The notes: a model not told the origin generated them from the letters alone. DNA of 64,000 bases from Desulfatitalea sp. BRH_c12 (GCA_000961655.1 LADR01000074.1:21575-85574); one strand, 5' to 3'. Numbered from the stretch's first letter, positions 34,305 to 43,936 are shown. Translations and numbers: made by a program.

Positions 34305-35264
34305 TCAATAGCCGAAAAAGGCTGCGGCATATCTCAGGGCCGTGAACACGATGATGCCGGAAAGCATCCATTTGATCGCCCTGGCGGGTATGAATTTCTG
34401 GCAACGCGCGCCCAGGTACATGCCGGCTGTGCCGCCCACGCCGAACAGGATTCCGAGCACCCAGTCGGGCGCGATCGCAACGTTCGGGTAAAATGGCGCT
34501 ATTGCGCTGTAAAAGGCGACTCCGGCCACCGACGTGACAAAGGTTCCCATCAGGGCCGCCCCGGCCACCGTGTAGACCGGCAATCCGAAAAAGGTCACGA
34601 AAAAAGGCGCGATGATCGAACCGCCGCCGATACCATATATGCCGCCGATGATGCCGACGATGACGCTGAGCGTAAAAAGGCCCCAGAAGGAGACGTCAAA
34701 GGTGTCATCATAAAAAGTGTAGCCCAACCGCCGCAAATTAAAATGGGTCACTTTAACGGCCGACAAGAGATCTTCCGGGGCGTCCGAGTTCTGGATCTTT
34801 GAATGGTGACGTCGCACCATTTCCTGAAACCGCTTCTCACTGTGATTTTGATTCGTACCGCCTGCCCTGCGATTCAAGAGATCGCGGACCATTCTGAAGC
34901 CGATGTAGAGCAAAACGCTGGACGCGAAAAGTTTGAAATGACGCGGGTCCGGAAGATAGACAATGCGGACGACAGCCCCGATGAAAACTCCGGGCAATGT
35001 GCCGGCAATAACGGTCCACGTCAGGGGCCATACCATCCGTCCTTCTTTCCAGTAGCGATACACGCCGCTGGGGATGGCAACGATGTTAAATAACTGGTTG
35101 GTGGCGCTGACCGAGGGGTTGGTGTACCCCAAAAACGACATTTGGAACGGCAACAACAGAAATGCGCCTGAAACGCCACCCATGGAAGTGAAAAAAGAAA
35201 TGACGAACGCCACCAGCGGTGGAATCCAGGGCGTGACTTCAATGCCAGCCGTTTGAAAGAACAT
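34305..35264 (-). CDS. TauE/SafE (TSUP) family membrane permease
   Basis: The start at 35264 (MFFQTAGIEVTPWIPPLVAF) has AGGGAAAAG upstream. Repeated TSUP motifs are visible: FFTSMGGVSGAFLLLPFQM, SATNQLFNIVAIPSGVYRY and the second repeat IGGIYGIGGGSIIAPFFVTF, with helices to the end (GGTAGMYLGARCQKFIPARA). Family members export sulfite or sulfoacetate or move other organic anions; the substrate is open here. A cytoplasmic insert of ~60 charged residues separates the halves. It is monocistronic. Confidence 0.85.
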   Translation of the reverse strand: MFFQTAGIEVTPWIPPLVAFVISFFTSMGGVSGAFLLLPFQMSFLGYTNPSVSATNQLFNIVAIPSGVYRYWKEGRMVWPLTWTVIAGTLPGVFIGAVVRIVYLPDPRHFKLFASSVLLYIGFRMVRDLLNRRAGGTNQNHSEKRFQEMVRRHHSKIQNSDAPEDLLSAVKVTHFNLRRLGYTFYDDTFDVSFWGLFTLSVIVGIIGGIYGIGGGSIIAPFFVTFFGLPVYTVAGAALMGTFVTSVAGVAFYSAIAPFYPNVAIAPDWVLGILFGVGGTAGMYLGARCQKFIPARAIKWMLSGIIVFTALRYAAAFFGY

Positions 35265-35557
35265 GATCTTTTCCCTGCATAATCCGGCTTTGCCGGCGAT
35301 GGCTGTGGACACGTTTTACGTGCATGCGGCCTTATATTGGAACAGTCACGAATTTAGTAATTTTCATGTTATGTATTGAACAATCCATTCAAGGTCAAGG
35401 TCGAAGATTTTCAAAATGCAGGTCAGCGCGGCGAAATCTGAAAGCGCGCCACGGCTTGAAACCCTTATCGCAAGGCACTATCGTAATGACGAAACCATTG
35501 TCCCGGAACTGAAGTGATCATGCAGGGGAATCTGCGGTGCTCGGTGCATCGTTTTAG

Positions 35558-35584
35558 GTAGGGGCGGACCCTTGTGTCCGCCCG
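35558..35584. repeat. R3-like hairpin
   Basis: GGGGCGGACCCTTGTGTCCG followed by CCC contains the exact arms GGGCGGAC and GTCCGCCC around a short loop. It is a minimal version of the R3 family. The rest of the gap 35265-35654 shows no gene or recognisable motif. Confidence 0.5.
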
Positions 35585-35654
35585 GTGGTAAATGCAGATT
35601 GTCATCCCAATATAAGTGGCGCGTCAAACATGCCAGGGAGGTAACAAGCGTCCA

Positions 35655-35975
35655 ATGTCCACATTTTCCGTTCGCAAATGGTCGCACGACCACCCGCCTG
35701 CGCCCCAGGCTATCGAAGAGAACATGCGTGCCGAGGGCGTAGCCTGTTACCGTTGGTCGAACGACCCCGGAGATATCTACGGGGCCCATGATCACACGTA
35801 TGATAAAATCATCTACGTACTGCAGGGCAGTATTACGTTCGGATTGCCGCAGCGCGGGGAGAAGATCGTTCTCGGTGCGGGGGACAGGCTCTACTTGCCG
35901 GCCGGCATCACCCATGACGCGGTGGTCGGCCGTGAAGGGGTGGTTTGTCTGGAGGGTCATCGGCCGGTTCGGTAG
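35655..35975 (+). CDS. Cupin domain protein
   Basis: The 106-residue protein shows cupin motif 1 (YGAHDHTYDKIIYVLQGSIT) with its metal-binding His pair, and motif 2 (GDRLYLPAGITHDAVVGREG). GGGAGG lies upstream of the ATG at 35655. It probably acts as a small sugar- or metal-binding regulator or isomerase; the substrate is unknown. Its last 68 bases overlap the end of the convergent ABC ATPase gene, which is unusual. Confidence 0.8.
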   Translation: MSTFSVRKWSHDHPPAPQAIEENMRAEGVACYRWSNDPGDIYGAHDHTYDKIIYVLQGSITFGLPQRGEKIVLGAGDRLYLPAGITHDAVVGREGVVCLEGHRPVR

Positions 35976-37053
35976 CGGGAAACAGGTGAACCGCCGCACT
36001 GTCGAAAGCCAGGGCGACGGACCGCCCTGTCTCACGCGCGGGGTGGTCTGCCAAGACCAGGACTTCATGCCCGGCGCACGCCACACGATAGACGATCTCG
36101 CGGCCCAGGGATTCCGTGTAGGTGATCACGCCTTCAAGCTGGCCCTGGTCCGTAAAGCGAAGGTGCTCCGGCCGAATGCCAAGCAGAATCCGGCCGGTGG
36201 GCAGGCTGGCCGCCTTGGCTTTCAGCTCGGCCGAAAGGGCTATCTTACGATCGTTTACCCAGGCGTAGTATTCTGTGGCGCTGGTCGCCAGGCGGGCGGG
36301 GATCAGATTCATCGGCGGCGAGCCAATGAAGGTGGCCGCAAACGGGGTGGCCGGATGATGGTAAAGCGCGTAAGGGGTGCCTGCTTGGACCAGCCGGCCT
36401 TTTTTGAGCAGGGCCACCTGGTCGCCCAGCGTCATGGCCTCGGTCTGGTCGTGGGTCACATACAAAGTCGTCACGGCCATCTCCATCTGCAGTCGTTTCA
36501 GTTCGGCCCGTGTGGCCATGCGCAGCTGCGCGTCGAGGTTCGAGAGAGGTTCGTCCAGCAGAAGCACGGACGGTTGCCGCACCATGGCCCGGGCGATGGC
36601 GACGCGTTGGCGCTGCCCGCCGGACAGCTCGGCCGGTTTGCGCGCCAATAGATCATCGATGCCCAGCATGGCGGCGGTGCGCTGGACCGACAGCCGGATC
36701 TCATGCGCCTTCCGGCGGGCATTGCGCAGCGGAAAAGCGATGTTGTCGAAGACCTTCATGTGCGGATAAAGCGCATAACTTTGAAAAACCATGGCCACAT
36801 TGCGTTCACCCGGCTCCAGAAAGATGTGCTCTTCGGCCGACGCGACAACCCGTTCGCCGAAGCGGATCGTGCCGGCAGATGGTTCTTCAAGACCGGCGGC
36901 CAGGTTAAGCAAGGTGGATTTGCCGCAGCCGCTGGGGCCCAGAATGATAAACAACTGCCCGTCTCCGATGGTCAGATCGAACGCACGCAACGCATCGACC
37001 ACGCCCCTGCCGGTCTTGTACTGCTTTGAAAGCTGTTCGAAGCAAATGTTCAT
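35908..37053 (-). CDS. Carbohydrate ABC transporter ATP-binding protein (MalK/UgpC type)
   Basis: Walker A LGPSGCGKSTLLNLAAGLEE, Q-loop FQSYALYPHM, signature AELSGGQRQRVAIARAMVRQ and Walker B SVLLLDEPLSNLDAQ are intact. A C-terminal OB/TOBE regulatory domain (ILLGIRPEHLRFTDQGQLEG) is typical of MalK/UgpC. It energises import through the two upstream permeases. It is the last gene of the operon binding protein - MalF-like - MalG-like - ATPase, and overlaps the preceding permease gene by four bases. The sugar is not predictable. Confidence 0.93.
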   Translation of the reverse strand: MNICFEQLSKQYKTGRGVVDALRAFDLTIGDGQLFIILGPSGCGKSTLLNLAAGLEEPSAGTIRFGERVVASAEEHIFLEPGERNVAMVFQSYALYPHMKVFDNIAFPLRNARRKAHEIRLSVQRTAAMLGIDDLLARKPAELSGGQRQRVAIARAMVRQPSVLLLDEPLSNLDAQLRMATRAELKRLQMEMAVTTLYVTHDQTEAMTLGDQVALLKKGRLVQAGTPYALYHHPATPFAATFIGSPPMNLIPARLATSATEYYAWVNDRKIALSAELKAKAASLPTGRILLGIRPEHLRFTDQGQLEGVITYTESLGREIVYRVACAGHEVLVLADHPARETGRSVALAFDSAAVHLFPATEPADDPPDKPPLHGRPPRHG

Positions 37054-37883
37054 GCCTTGACGGCTCCTCGCGTAAGCCCCTGGATGATTCGCCGCTGAAA
37101 AAGCAGCGTGAGAAGGACCACCGGAATCGTGGTAACGGTCGCCGCGGCCATGATTTCGCCCCAGGCCACTTGTCCGTGAAGCCCTTCGAACAGAGCGATG
37201 CCCACGGGTATGGTGCGTGCCGCCTGATCTGTGGTCAGCATCAGGGCGATAAGAAACTCATTGAAGGCGTAAATGAAAGCCAACAGAAGGGTGGCGAACA
37301 GACCTGGCGCGGCCACGGGCAAGATAATGCGTACCAGGATTTTCAAACGTGAGCAGCCATCCACGAGCCCGGCTTTGTCCAGCTCTTGCGGCACCTGTTC
37401 CAGGTAGCTGACCATGATCCACAGCGACAGGGGCAAGGTCCAGGCGATGTAGGGCAGAATCAGGGCAGGATAGGTGTTCATCCAGCCCAGGGCGCTCATG
37501 AGTTTGTACAGGTAGCTGATCAGGCTGACCGGCGGAAACATGGAGATGCCCAGTACAATGAGCAGGATCGGCCGTCCGCCGGGTATGTTCAGGCGCGTCA
37601 GGGCATAGGCGCCCAGCGCTGCGATGAAAACGGATACCACGGCACTGATGCCGGAAATAGCGATCGAGTTGATCAGATAGCGCACGAAGTGCACTGTCTC
37701 TGAAAACAACACGGAATGATAATGGTCCCAGGTCGGTATGAATGCCTTGGCGGGCCTCAAAAAATCCGGCTCGGTGGCCAGGCCGGTCAGCAGCATGTAC
37801 ACGAATGGGCCCAAACAGAACAGCAGCGTGGCGGCGGCGCCCAGGTAAACCAGAAGTTTTTTCACCTGTCGCTCGTTCATCAT
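37050..37883 (-). CDS. Carbohydrate ABC transporter permease (MalG type)
   Basis: Six membrane helices are visible, from LLVYLGAAATLLFCLGPFVYM onward. The coupling EAA loop reads LVDGCSRLKILVRIILPVAAPG, and the sequence ends in VTTIPVVLLTLLFQRRIIQG then LTRGAVKA, the standard MalG C-terminus. It is translationally coupled to both neighbours by four-base overlaps. Confidence 0.92.
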   Translation of the reverse strand: MMNERQVKKLLVYLGAAATLLFCLGPFVYMLLTGLATEPDFLRPAKAFIPTWDHYHSVLFSETVHFVRYLINSIAISGISAVVSVFIAALGAYALTRLNIPGGRPILLIVLGISMFPPVSLISYLYKLMSALGWMNTYPALILPYIAWTLPLSLWIMVSYLEQVPQELDKAGLVDGCSRLKILVRIILPVAAPGLFATLLLAFIYAFNEFLIALMLTTDQAARTIPVGIALFEGLHGQVAWGEIMAAATVTTIPVVLLTLLFQRRIIQGLTRGAVKA

Positions 37884-38809
37884 GTCTCCTGAAACCGGCC
37901 AACACGCACGTAGGCGATTGCTGCGACCACGGCCATTAAAAATAGAACCACGCTGGCGGCCGAGCCATAGCCGAAGTCGCCGGCGGCAAAGTGCCGGTAG
38001 GCCAGCATGGAAAGCGATTCGGTGGCGCCGCCCGGCCCTCCGCCGGTCAGCACGAAAATGATATCGAAGATGCGCAAGGCCTGGATCGTTCGGAACAGCA
38101 AGGTGACAATCAGCACGGGTTTGAGCAGGGGCAGGGTGATGTGCCGGAAGCGGGCGACCATACCGGCTTGATCGACCTTTGCCTGGCCGTACAAGTCCTC
38201 GGGAATGGCGGCCAGGCCGGCCAGCAGGATGATGGCGGCAAAAGGGGTGGTTTGCCAGGCGTCGGCGACCACCACCGCGATGAACGCGCTCAGGTCCGAC
38301 CCCAGCCAGTTCAAGGGCTCCCGGCTAATGGATAGCAAGTCCAGAAGATAATTGGCCGCCCCATAACTAAAGTTGTACACCAGTTGGAAAATGCGGCCCG
38401 CGACGGCTGCCGGAATGGCCCAGGGAATCAGGATGCAGGCCCGCACCCAACCCCGCAGGGCGAACGGCTCGTTCAGGACCAGGGCTATACCCAGGCCAAG
38501 CAGTACTTCCAGGGGCACAGAAACCAGGACGAACAACGCGCTGAAGCGAACGGCGCTCCAGAAGCTGGGGTCGGCCCACAAGGCCCGGAAGTTTTCCAGA
38601 AAGACAAAGCGCACCGGAAGATAGACGATGTCCCGGAAGAGGCTGTCCGCAATCGTTCCCAGTACCGGAATGAGAATGAACAGACCGATGAAGCCGAACA
38701 GCGGCGATAGAAACCAGAAACCGCGCACCTGATCGCGCGTCAGTGGCGGCCGACGGGCTGGTTGGCGGGCCTGCCGGAAGTCGCTTGCGGGTCGATGGTC
38801 TCGCGTCAT
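37880..38809 (-). CDS. Carbohydrate ABC transporter permease (MalF type)
   Basis: The 309-residue membrane protein has six helices after a basic N-terminus. Its EAA loop is VDQAGMVARFRHITLPLLKP, followed by LRIFDIIFVLTGGGPGGATE, which is highly typical of MalF/UgpA permeases. It starts 39 bases after the binding-protein stop and pairs with the MalG-type permease to form the channel. Confidence 0.92.
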   Translation of the reverse strand: MTRDHRPASDFRQARQPARRPPLTRDQVRGFWFLSPLFGFIGLFILIPVLGTIADSLFRDIVYLPVRFVFLENFRALWADPSFWSAVRFSALFVLVSVPLEVLLGLGIALVLNEPFALRGWVRACILIPWAIPAAVAGRIFQLVYNFSYGAANYLLDLLSISREPLNWLGSDLSAFIAVVVADAWQTTPFAAIILLAGLAAIPEDLYGQAKVDQAGMVARFRHITLPLLKPVLIVTLLFRTIQALRIFDIIFVLTGGGPGGATESLSMLAYRHFAAGDFGYGSAASVVLFLMAVVAAIAYVRVGRFQET

Positions 38810-38848
38810 TGGCGGCCCTCCTGTCGATGTCGTCCGGCCGTTCTGTTG

Positions 38849-40129
38849 TCATCTTGGCCGCGAGCCTGGCGGATCGCGGCGGGTTCTTGCCATCATCCGG
38901 TCGATTTCCTGCTGGGCCATGGCCAAGGCCTGCGCGGGTGAATAATCGCGGGCCAGAGCACCGCTGAGACGTCGCTGCATGATCTCGGAAATCAGGGTGT
39001 AGTTGGGCAGGATCGGGCGGGAGCGGGCGCTGCGCAGGATCTCTGCCAACAATTCATAATGAGGGTATTTTTCAAGAATGTCTTCATCCGTATACAGCTC
39101 ACGCCGACCAGGAGGCAGACCCAGTTTCAAGGCCAGCAGCTTTTGAACCGGCCTGCTGGTCAGATACAGGGCGAACTGTATGGCTTCTGCACGGGCATCC
39201 GAAAAAGCGGATACGCCGACGTGCCAGCCACCCAGAGTGGCGGCGGGGCTTCCGTTCTCCGGGGCCGGCAGCGGCATGACGCCTGTTTTGCCACGCACCG
39301 GGGAACCTTCGGCGGCATGCAGGGGGTAGGCGTACGGCCAGTTGCGCGCGAACAGAGCATCTCCCCCCTGGTAATGGCGCCGGACCTCTTCTTCTTTCAT
39401 TTCGGTATAGGTGTTGGGCGGTGAGATTGCCTGCGTGTGGATGAAATCCACCATCATGGCCAAAGCGGCGACATTGTGCGGGGAATCGACCAGAATGCGG
39501 TCGCCCGCGACCAAGAAGCCGCCTTGGCTGCCGGCAAAGTCCAGAAAATTAACCACCAAGCCTTCATATTGCGCCCCCTGCCATACGAATCCGTAAAAAC
39601 CCGGGGTGTGCGGCTGAATGCGCGTCTGCGCCCGGGCGGCCGCGGCGGCAAGCGCCTGCCAGGTCCGGGGGACCGGCTCGGTCAGCAGATCGGTCCGATA
39701 ATAGACAATGCCGACATCCAGCGAGAAGGGCAGGGCGATCAGTTGGCCATCGACAATGTCCGCCTGGCGCACCGTTTCGATGAAAAACGGTTCCAGAGCC
39801 ACATCGCCCAAAGGGGCCAGCCACCCGCCGGCTGCAAAAAGTCCAAGCCAGGCGATGTCCATCAGAAAAACGTCCGGGTCGCGCTGGGCCGACCCGAGCG
39901 CCACCAGCAATCCCTGGCGACGCTGCGCGGTATCCGTGGGCTGTCGCAGGATCCGCATGGGAATGCCGCTTTCGTCCGTGAAAGCGCGCGCGACTTCTTC
40001 CCAGACCATTACTTCGCCCGGCGCTCCGCCGACCGCAAACACCACGGCTTTCTTCTCCTGCCCGGCATTGCAGCCGTACACCATAAGGAGACAAAGCATG
40101 GTAGGAATAAAAGAAGTCATAGAGTGCAC
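38849..40129 (-). CDS. Extracellular solute-binding lipoprotein (family 1)
   Basis: An N-terminal lipobox (LCLLMVYGC) marks a lipid-anchored periplasmic protein. The family 1 fold is seen in VAFAVGGAPGEVMVWEEVA-like start (here VVFAVGGAPGEVMVWEEVAR), DPDVFLMDIAWLGLFAAGGW, LIALPFSLDVGIVYYRTDLL and LGGWHVGVSAFSDARAEAIQ. It delivers an oligosaccharide or polyol to the two permeases downstream. It is first in the transporter operon. The ATG used could also be the internal MTSFIPTMLCL, three codons later. Confidence 0.88.
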   Translation of the reverse strand: MHSMTSFIPTMLCLLMVYGCNAGQEKKAVVFAVGGAPGEVMVWEEVARAFTDESGIPMRILRQPTDTAQRRQGLLVALGSAQRDPDVFLMDIAWLGLFAAGGWLAPLGDVALEPFFIETVRQADIVDGQLIALPFSLDVGIVYYRTDLLTEPVPRTWQALAAAAARAQTRIQPHTPGFYGFVWQGAQYEGLVVNFLDFAGSQGGFLVAGDRILVDSPHNVAALAMMVDFIHTQAISPPNTYTEMKEEEVRRHYQGGDALFARNWPYAYPLHAAEGSPVRGKTGVMPLPAPENGSPAATLGGWHVGVSAFSDARAEAIQFALYLTSRPVQKLLALKLGLPPGRRELYTDEDILEKYPHYELLAEILRSARSRPILPNYTLISEIMQRRLSGALARDYSPAQALAMAQQEIDRMMARTRRDPPGSRPR

Positions 40130-40697
40130 GGGATACCGCTATATGCCTGCGGCCCCCCGTTGGGGCCTGGTTGAGAAGGTCCGAGCATACCAATGATCGG
40201 ACTGGTCTGCATGGAAGGTCCTTTAAGGGCCAGAGTAGAGTAGGCAATCGAAGAATAGAATACATACAAGACCCTATTTCGACCTGCAAGTTACGGTCTT
40301 TACGGCCGATTAGAGCAGGTTCACTGCTGTCCATGGTGATTGTCACAAGTGATGCGTCCAATAATGTTTGCGGTTCAGTCAGGGATGTGGTAGTCGCTTA
40401 AAATCCCCGCAACAACGGCTATTATTCTGTATAGTTCAGATACCCCTCATTGCACTGCATGTTTCATGCAACGGCAAACCCACGCGCTCAAGTGCTGCTA
40501 TACGCCCGCTTCCCTGCAACTATTGGCATTCAAAGGATGCATGCGCCGGGAAGGCACTTTTCCGATACGCATTTCCGGCGGAAAATGAAAGGAGGTGACG
40601 GCACGGAAGGTCTGAAAGCATTTGCAAATCGGTGCCTGTCAAGTTCCATGAACAGGCAATGCAAGCGTATCGGGCATTTCAGAGAAAAGGAGATATC
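40130..40697. other. Gene-free divergent intergenic region
   Basis: The 568 bases lie between the divergent ABC binding protein and cytochrome c peroxidase genes. I see no convincing coding frame, repeat-family copy or hairpin. A strong AAAAGGAG sits before the peroxidase ATG at 40698. Promoters for both directions must lie here but none stands out by eye. Confidence 0.4.
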
Positions 40698-41900
40698 ATG
40701 AGCAAAAGCCAACTTGCGTTATTCCTTACCGTGTTGATGGTTTTTTTTGGGGTGGCCCCGGTGGTGGGCCAGGATCTTACCGATCAAGAACAACTGGGAA
40801 AGCTGATCTTTTTTGACCAAAAACTTTCTGTGCGCAACAACCAATCCTGTGCGGCCTGCCACGGGCCAGAGGTGGGCTGGACAGGACCGGTAGCCGGAAT
40901 CAATAAAACCGGTGGCGTCTATTTCGGATCGATACGGACCCGCTTCGGGAACCGCAAGCCGCCCACGGTCGCTTACGCGGGCGATAGTCCGCCGTTGTAC
41001 TATGATGAAGATGAAGAGGCTTGGGTTGGTGGCATGTTCTATGATGGCCGGGCGACCGGTTGGACCTTGGGCGATCCGCTTGCGGAACAGGCGCAGGGGC
41101 CCTTTCTCAATCCAGTGGAACAGGCCCTCCCTGGTGCAAGCGACGTTGTTGCCGGCGTTTGCGGATCGAAATATGCGCCCCTTTTCAAAAGCGTGTGGGG
41201 CGACGACGTTTGCAGTGATGTGGCGGCAGCCTATGACGCCATTGCTTTTTCTGTAGCTGCCTACGAACGATCGCCAGAGGTGAGTCCGTTCAGCGCCAAG
41301 TATGACGCCTATGTAAGCGGGCAAGCCAAGCTCACGGAGCAAGAAGCTCTTGGTGAGGAATTGTTTCACGGCAAGGCCAAGTGCGCCAATTGCCATATGC
41401 CGCCGCTATTTACCGATTATACTTACGACAATCTCGGTCTTCCCCGCAATCCGGTGAATCCTTTTTATACGCAGGAGGAATTTAATCCTGACGGTTGGGA
41501 TTGGGTAGATTCGGGTCTGGGCGACTTCCTCAAGAGTGCCGGCTATGCGGAAGAGGTATATGCAGCGGAGTGGGGCAAGCAGAAGGTGCCCACCATGCGC
41601 AATGTGGACAAACGCCCGGGCCGCGGCTTCCCCAAAGCTTTTGGCCACAATGCCTATTTCAAAAGCTTGGAGGGCATCGTCCATTTCTACAACACCAGAG
41701 ATGAGAAGCCCGAATGTGAGGATCCTTTTACCTCGGAGAAAGAGGCTTTGGCGCAAGGTTGCTGGCCGGTTGCGGAGGTCTCGAAGACAGTCAATAAGGA
41801 CGAATTGGGCAGTCTGGGGCTTAGCGCGGAAGAAGAAGGGGCGCTGGTCGCTTTTTTGAAAACGCTCTCCGATGGCTATCGTGTTAAACCAAAAAAATAG
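40698..41900 (+). CDS. Di-haem cytochrome c peroxidase / MauG family protein
   Basis: I chose the ATG at 40698 because AAAAGGAG lies upstream and it opens a signal peptide (MSKSQLALFLTVLMVFFGVA). Two haem c motifs are present, NNQSCAACHGPEVGWTG and KAKCANCHMPPLFTD, together with family segments GNRKPPTVAYAGDSPP, MFYDGRATGW and KVPTMRNVDKRPGRGF. Such periplasmic enzymes reduce hydrogen peroxide with electrons from cytochrome c, or in MauG-like members carry out post-translational oxidation. In an anaerobe the first role is plausible. It is monocistronic. Confidence 0.88.
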   Translation: MSKSQLALFLTVLMVFFGVAPVVGQDLTDQEQLGKLIFFDQKLSVRNNQSCAACHGPEVGWTGPVAGINKTGGVYFGSIRTRFGNRKPPTVAYAGDSPPLYYDEDEEAWVGGMFYDGRATGWTLGDPLAEQAQGPFLNPVEQALPGASDVVAGVCGSKYAPLFKSVWGDDVCSDVAAAYDAIAFSVAAYERSPEVSPFSAKYDAYVSGQAKLTEQEALGEELFHGKAKCANCHMPPLFTDYTYDNLGLPRNPVNPFYTQEEFNPDGWDWVDSGLGDFLKSAGYAEEVYAAEWGKQKVPTMRNVDKRPGRGFPKAFGHNAYFKSLEGIVHFYNTRDEKPECEDPFTSEKEALAQGCWPVAEVSKTVNKDELGSLGLSAEEEGALVAFLKTLSDGYRVKPKK

Positions 41901-41922
41901 CAGCTCGCTTTGTGCACGCCAT

Positions 41923-41953
41923 ACCGCCGCATTCGCCTTCAGGGTGCGGCGGT
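41923..41953. terminator. GC-rich 9-bp stem-loop between convergent genes
   Basis: ACCGCCGCA and TGCGGCGGT are exact reverse complements with a 13-base loop. The loop lies 22 bases past the peroxidase stop and about 100 bases past the end of the convergent molybdopterin-binding gene. There is no T-run, so termination would need Rho or the stem may protect 3' ends. Confidence 0.45.
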
Positions 41954-42053
41954 CCCGGCCGGCTACCCTGCTGGCTGACGAACCCACAGCTATCCTTCAT
42001 TCCGCAACCCGGCCGCCAGGTGATCCATTTGATCCTGTTTTCACTGTCACGGA

Positions 42054-43106
42054 TCAACTGCCTTTCCCGAAAGCGCAGTGGGGGTGCGTGCATTCAGGGC
42101 AGTCCCGGCACAGCCCACCATGGCCCAGAAAGGCGAGTTCCTTTTTGCCGATATGCTCGCCGGCCAGAATTCTCGGAAGCAACAGATCGAACACCGTGAT
42201 GCGATGATGCAGACCGCAGGCTGGAACACCCAGCAGCGGCACGCCGTCGATGTACGCGACCAGAAACATCGCGCCCGGCAGGGCCGCGGCACCGTAATAC
42301 ACTTCCTGTGCGCCAGCCAGGCGGATGGCCTTGCGGGTCACATCGTCGGGATCGACGCTCATCCCGCCGCTGAGGATCAGCAGATCGCAGCCGGCTGCCA
42401 GGTGGGACCGAACCTCGGCCGCGATCTTTCCTTCGTCATCCGGGGCAAAGGCGATCTGGAAGACTTCGGAACCCAGATCGGTTATTTTCGCGCTGAGCGT
42501 CGGGGCGAACTTGTCTTCGATCAGGCCGTGAAAGACTTCGCTTCCGGTAATCACGAGGCCGGCGATGGCTTTTTTAAGTTTTTTCACCGACAACAAGCCG
42601 CCGTTTCGGGAAGCAATGGCGGCGGCGCGGTCAACCGGCGCCCGTTTCATTACCAGAGGGATCGCGCGCGTGGCAGCCACTTGCTCGCCTTGTCTGACAA
42701 GTGTGTGGCTGTGCAGCGTCGCACACATGACTTCGTCGACCATGTTGAAAGCCGCCAGATCGGCCGCGGCGATCTCCAATATGCCATCATGGGCGGCGTA
42801 AAGAGAGATTTTTCCCTCACGGGGGGCGTCCGTCCAAGAGATCCCCTCTCCGGCAATGCTGCGTGCCAGAATGGCGGCCGCCTGGTTTTCATGGATTTCG
42901 TCTTGTTCCAGATCGATGAGGTAAAGGTGGTTCTTGCCAAGTTTTTGCAGGTGGCAAATATCTTCATTGCAGACCTCGTGCCCCTTGCGAAAGGCCGGGC
43001 CTTTGAATTCTCCGGGCCTGATTTCGGTGATATCGTGGGCCAGGCAGGTGCCGACGGCCTCTTCGACGCTGATTTTTTTCAACACGGCAACCTCTCTTTC
43101 AGCCAT
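42054..43106 (-). CDS. Molybdopterin-binding (MoCF/MoeA-like) protein
   Basis: The protein contains a MoCF-type fold: IAGLVITGSEVFHGLIEDKF, CDLLILSGGMSVDPDDVTRK and PGAMFLVAYIDGVPLLGVPA. An N-terminal MoeA-like half (ISVEEAVGTCLAHDITEIRP) precedes it. The C-terminus carries a four-Cys cluster (CRDCPECTHPHCAFGKG) that probably binds a metal. It likely assists molybdenum cofactor assembly or insertion. It lies 100 bases after the TorD-like chaperone on the same strand and fits the role of a maturation factor for the molybdoenzyme upstream. Confidence 0.8.
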   Translation of the reverse strand: MAEREVAVLKKISVEEAVGTCLAHDITEIRPGEFKGPAFRKGHEVCNEDICHLQKLGKNHLYLIDLEQDEIHENQAAAILARSIAGEGISWTDAPREGKISLYAAHDGILEIAAADLAAFNMVDEVMCATLHSHTLVRQGEQVAATRAIPLVMKRAPVDRAAAIASRNGGLLSVKKLKKAIAGLVITGSEVFHGLIEDKFAPTLSAKITDLGSEVFQIAFAPDDEGKIAAEVRSHLAAGCDLLILSGGMSVDPDDVTRKAIRLAGAQEVYYGAAALPGAMFLVAYIDGVPLLGVPACGLHHRITVFDLLLPRILAGEHIGKKELAFLGHGGLCRDCPECTHPHCAFGKGS

Positions 43107-43206
43107 CGGCTGCTATAATGACGGCATCAATGAACCGACTGCAATTTTCTTGTGTCGTTAATGACGCTGGCGTTTTCTTCAGCATCGTCGCTCCGGGGCG
43201 ACCAGT

Positions 43207-43890
43207 TCATCTCCGGCCGGCAGACCTCTTTTGCGTGGCTCCCTCAGCCTGCAGGGCACTTATTTCGATGTTTAGCGCCGATGCGCTTTCTTCGGCGATG
43301 AACGCCTGTGTGGCTTTTGCCAGATGCCTATAGAAATCAGTCTGGGGGGCTTCAACGATCTTTTCGGTAAAAGGCCCTATCCAATTGCAGAGGTGTTCGT
43401 GTAGAAACCGCTGCTGGCGGGAAAGCGTATCCGTCGCTGTTTCACTGTCGCCGCGCTGCAGCGCCCCGGTTTCCAGATGGATCAGCGTGTACATGAATTC
43501 GAGCTCCGCTGCCACATGGTCGGGCGCGTCTTTGAAGTCCGGCGACAGGTCAAAACCGGCCTGCCGATAGTGGTCAAGCACAGCCATGGTAGAGTCTCCC
43601 ATGAGGCGGCGCTCCGATTCCAGGTATACGGACCCGTATGGCGAGGCTATCGCTCGGAAGGGGCCGATAAACAGTTTGGCGAACGCCACGGCCAATGCGT
43701 CCATCTGCGGTGCCGTTTTGATATGATTGCCCATGATCGCGATATGAACGGCCGCATCGCTGCCCAGGGTTTGCGCACAGCACTGCGTCGAGTCCAGCAG
43801 TATACCCATATCGGCCCCTGGGACCAGAAACAATCGCGACAACGCGCGGTACAGGTTCCCCCTGGCGGTTTCGTAGGTGATCAAATCCAT
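43207..43890 (-). CDS. TorD/DmsD family maturation chaperone (ArrD-like)
   Basis: I chose the start MDLITYETARGNLYRALSRL at 43890, with GGAGG upstream; an earlier in-frame ATG would run into the NrfD gene. TorD hallmarks are AVAFAKLFIGPFRAIASPYG, the SVYLESERRLMGDSTMAVLD segment and APDHVAAELEFMYTLIHLE. These chaperones bind twin-arginine signal peptides and hold molybdoenzymes for cofactor insertion. It lies 46 bases after the NrfD-like gene in the operon that encodes its presumed client at 45821-48403. Confidence 0.85.
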   Translation of the reverse strand: MDLITYETARGNLYRALSRLFLVPGADMGILLDSTQCCAQTLGSDAAVHIAIMGNHIKTAPQMDALAVAFAKLFIGPFRAIASPYGSVYLESERRLMGDSTMAVLDHYRQAGFDLSPDFKDAPDHVAAELEFMYTLIHLETGALQRGDSETATDTLSRQQRFLHEHLCNWIGPFTEKIVEAPQTDFYRHLAKATQAFIAEESASALNIEISALQAEGATQKRSAGRR

Positions 43891-43936
43891 AGGGTTCTTG
43901 CCTCCATGATAGTTTTCTTTGGCCACAACGGCGCGA

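Noticed and set aside
42054..43106. Calling the molybdopterin-binding gene moeA
   Set aside because: The MoeA-like and MoCF segments are present, but the length and the C-terminal four-Cys cluster differ from canonical MoeA, so no gene symbol was given.
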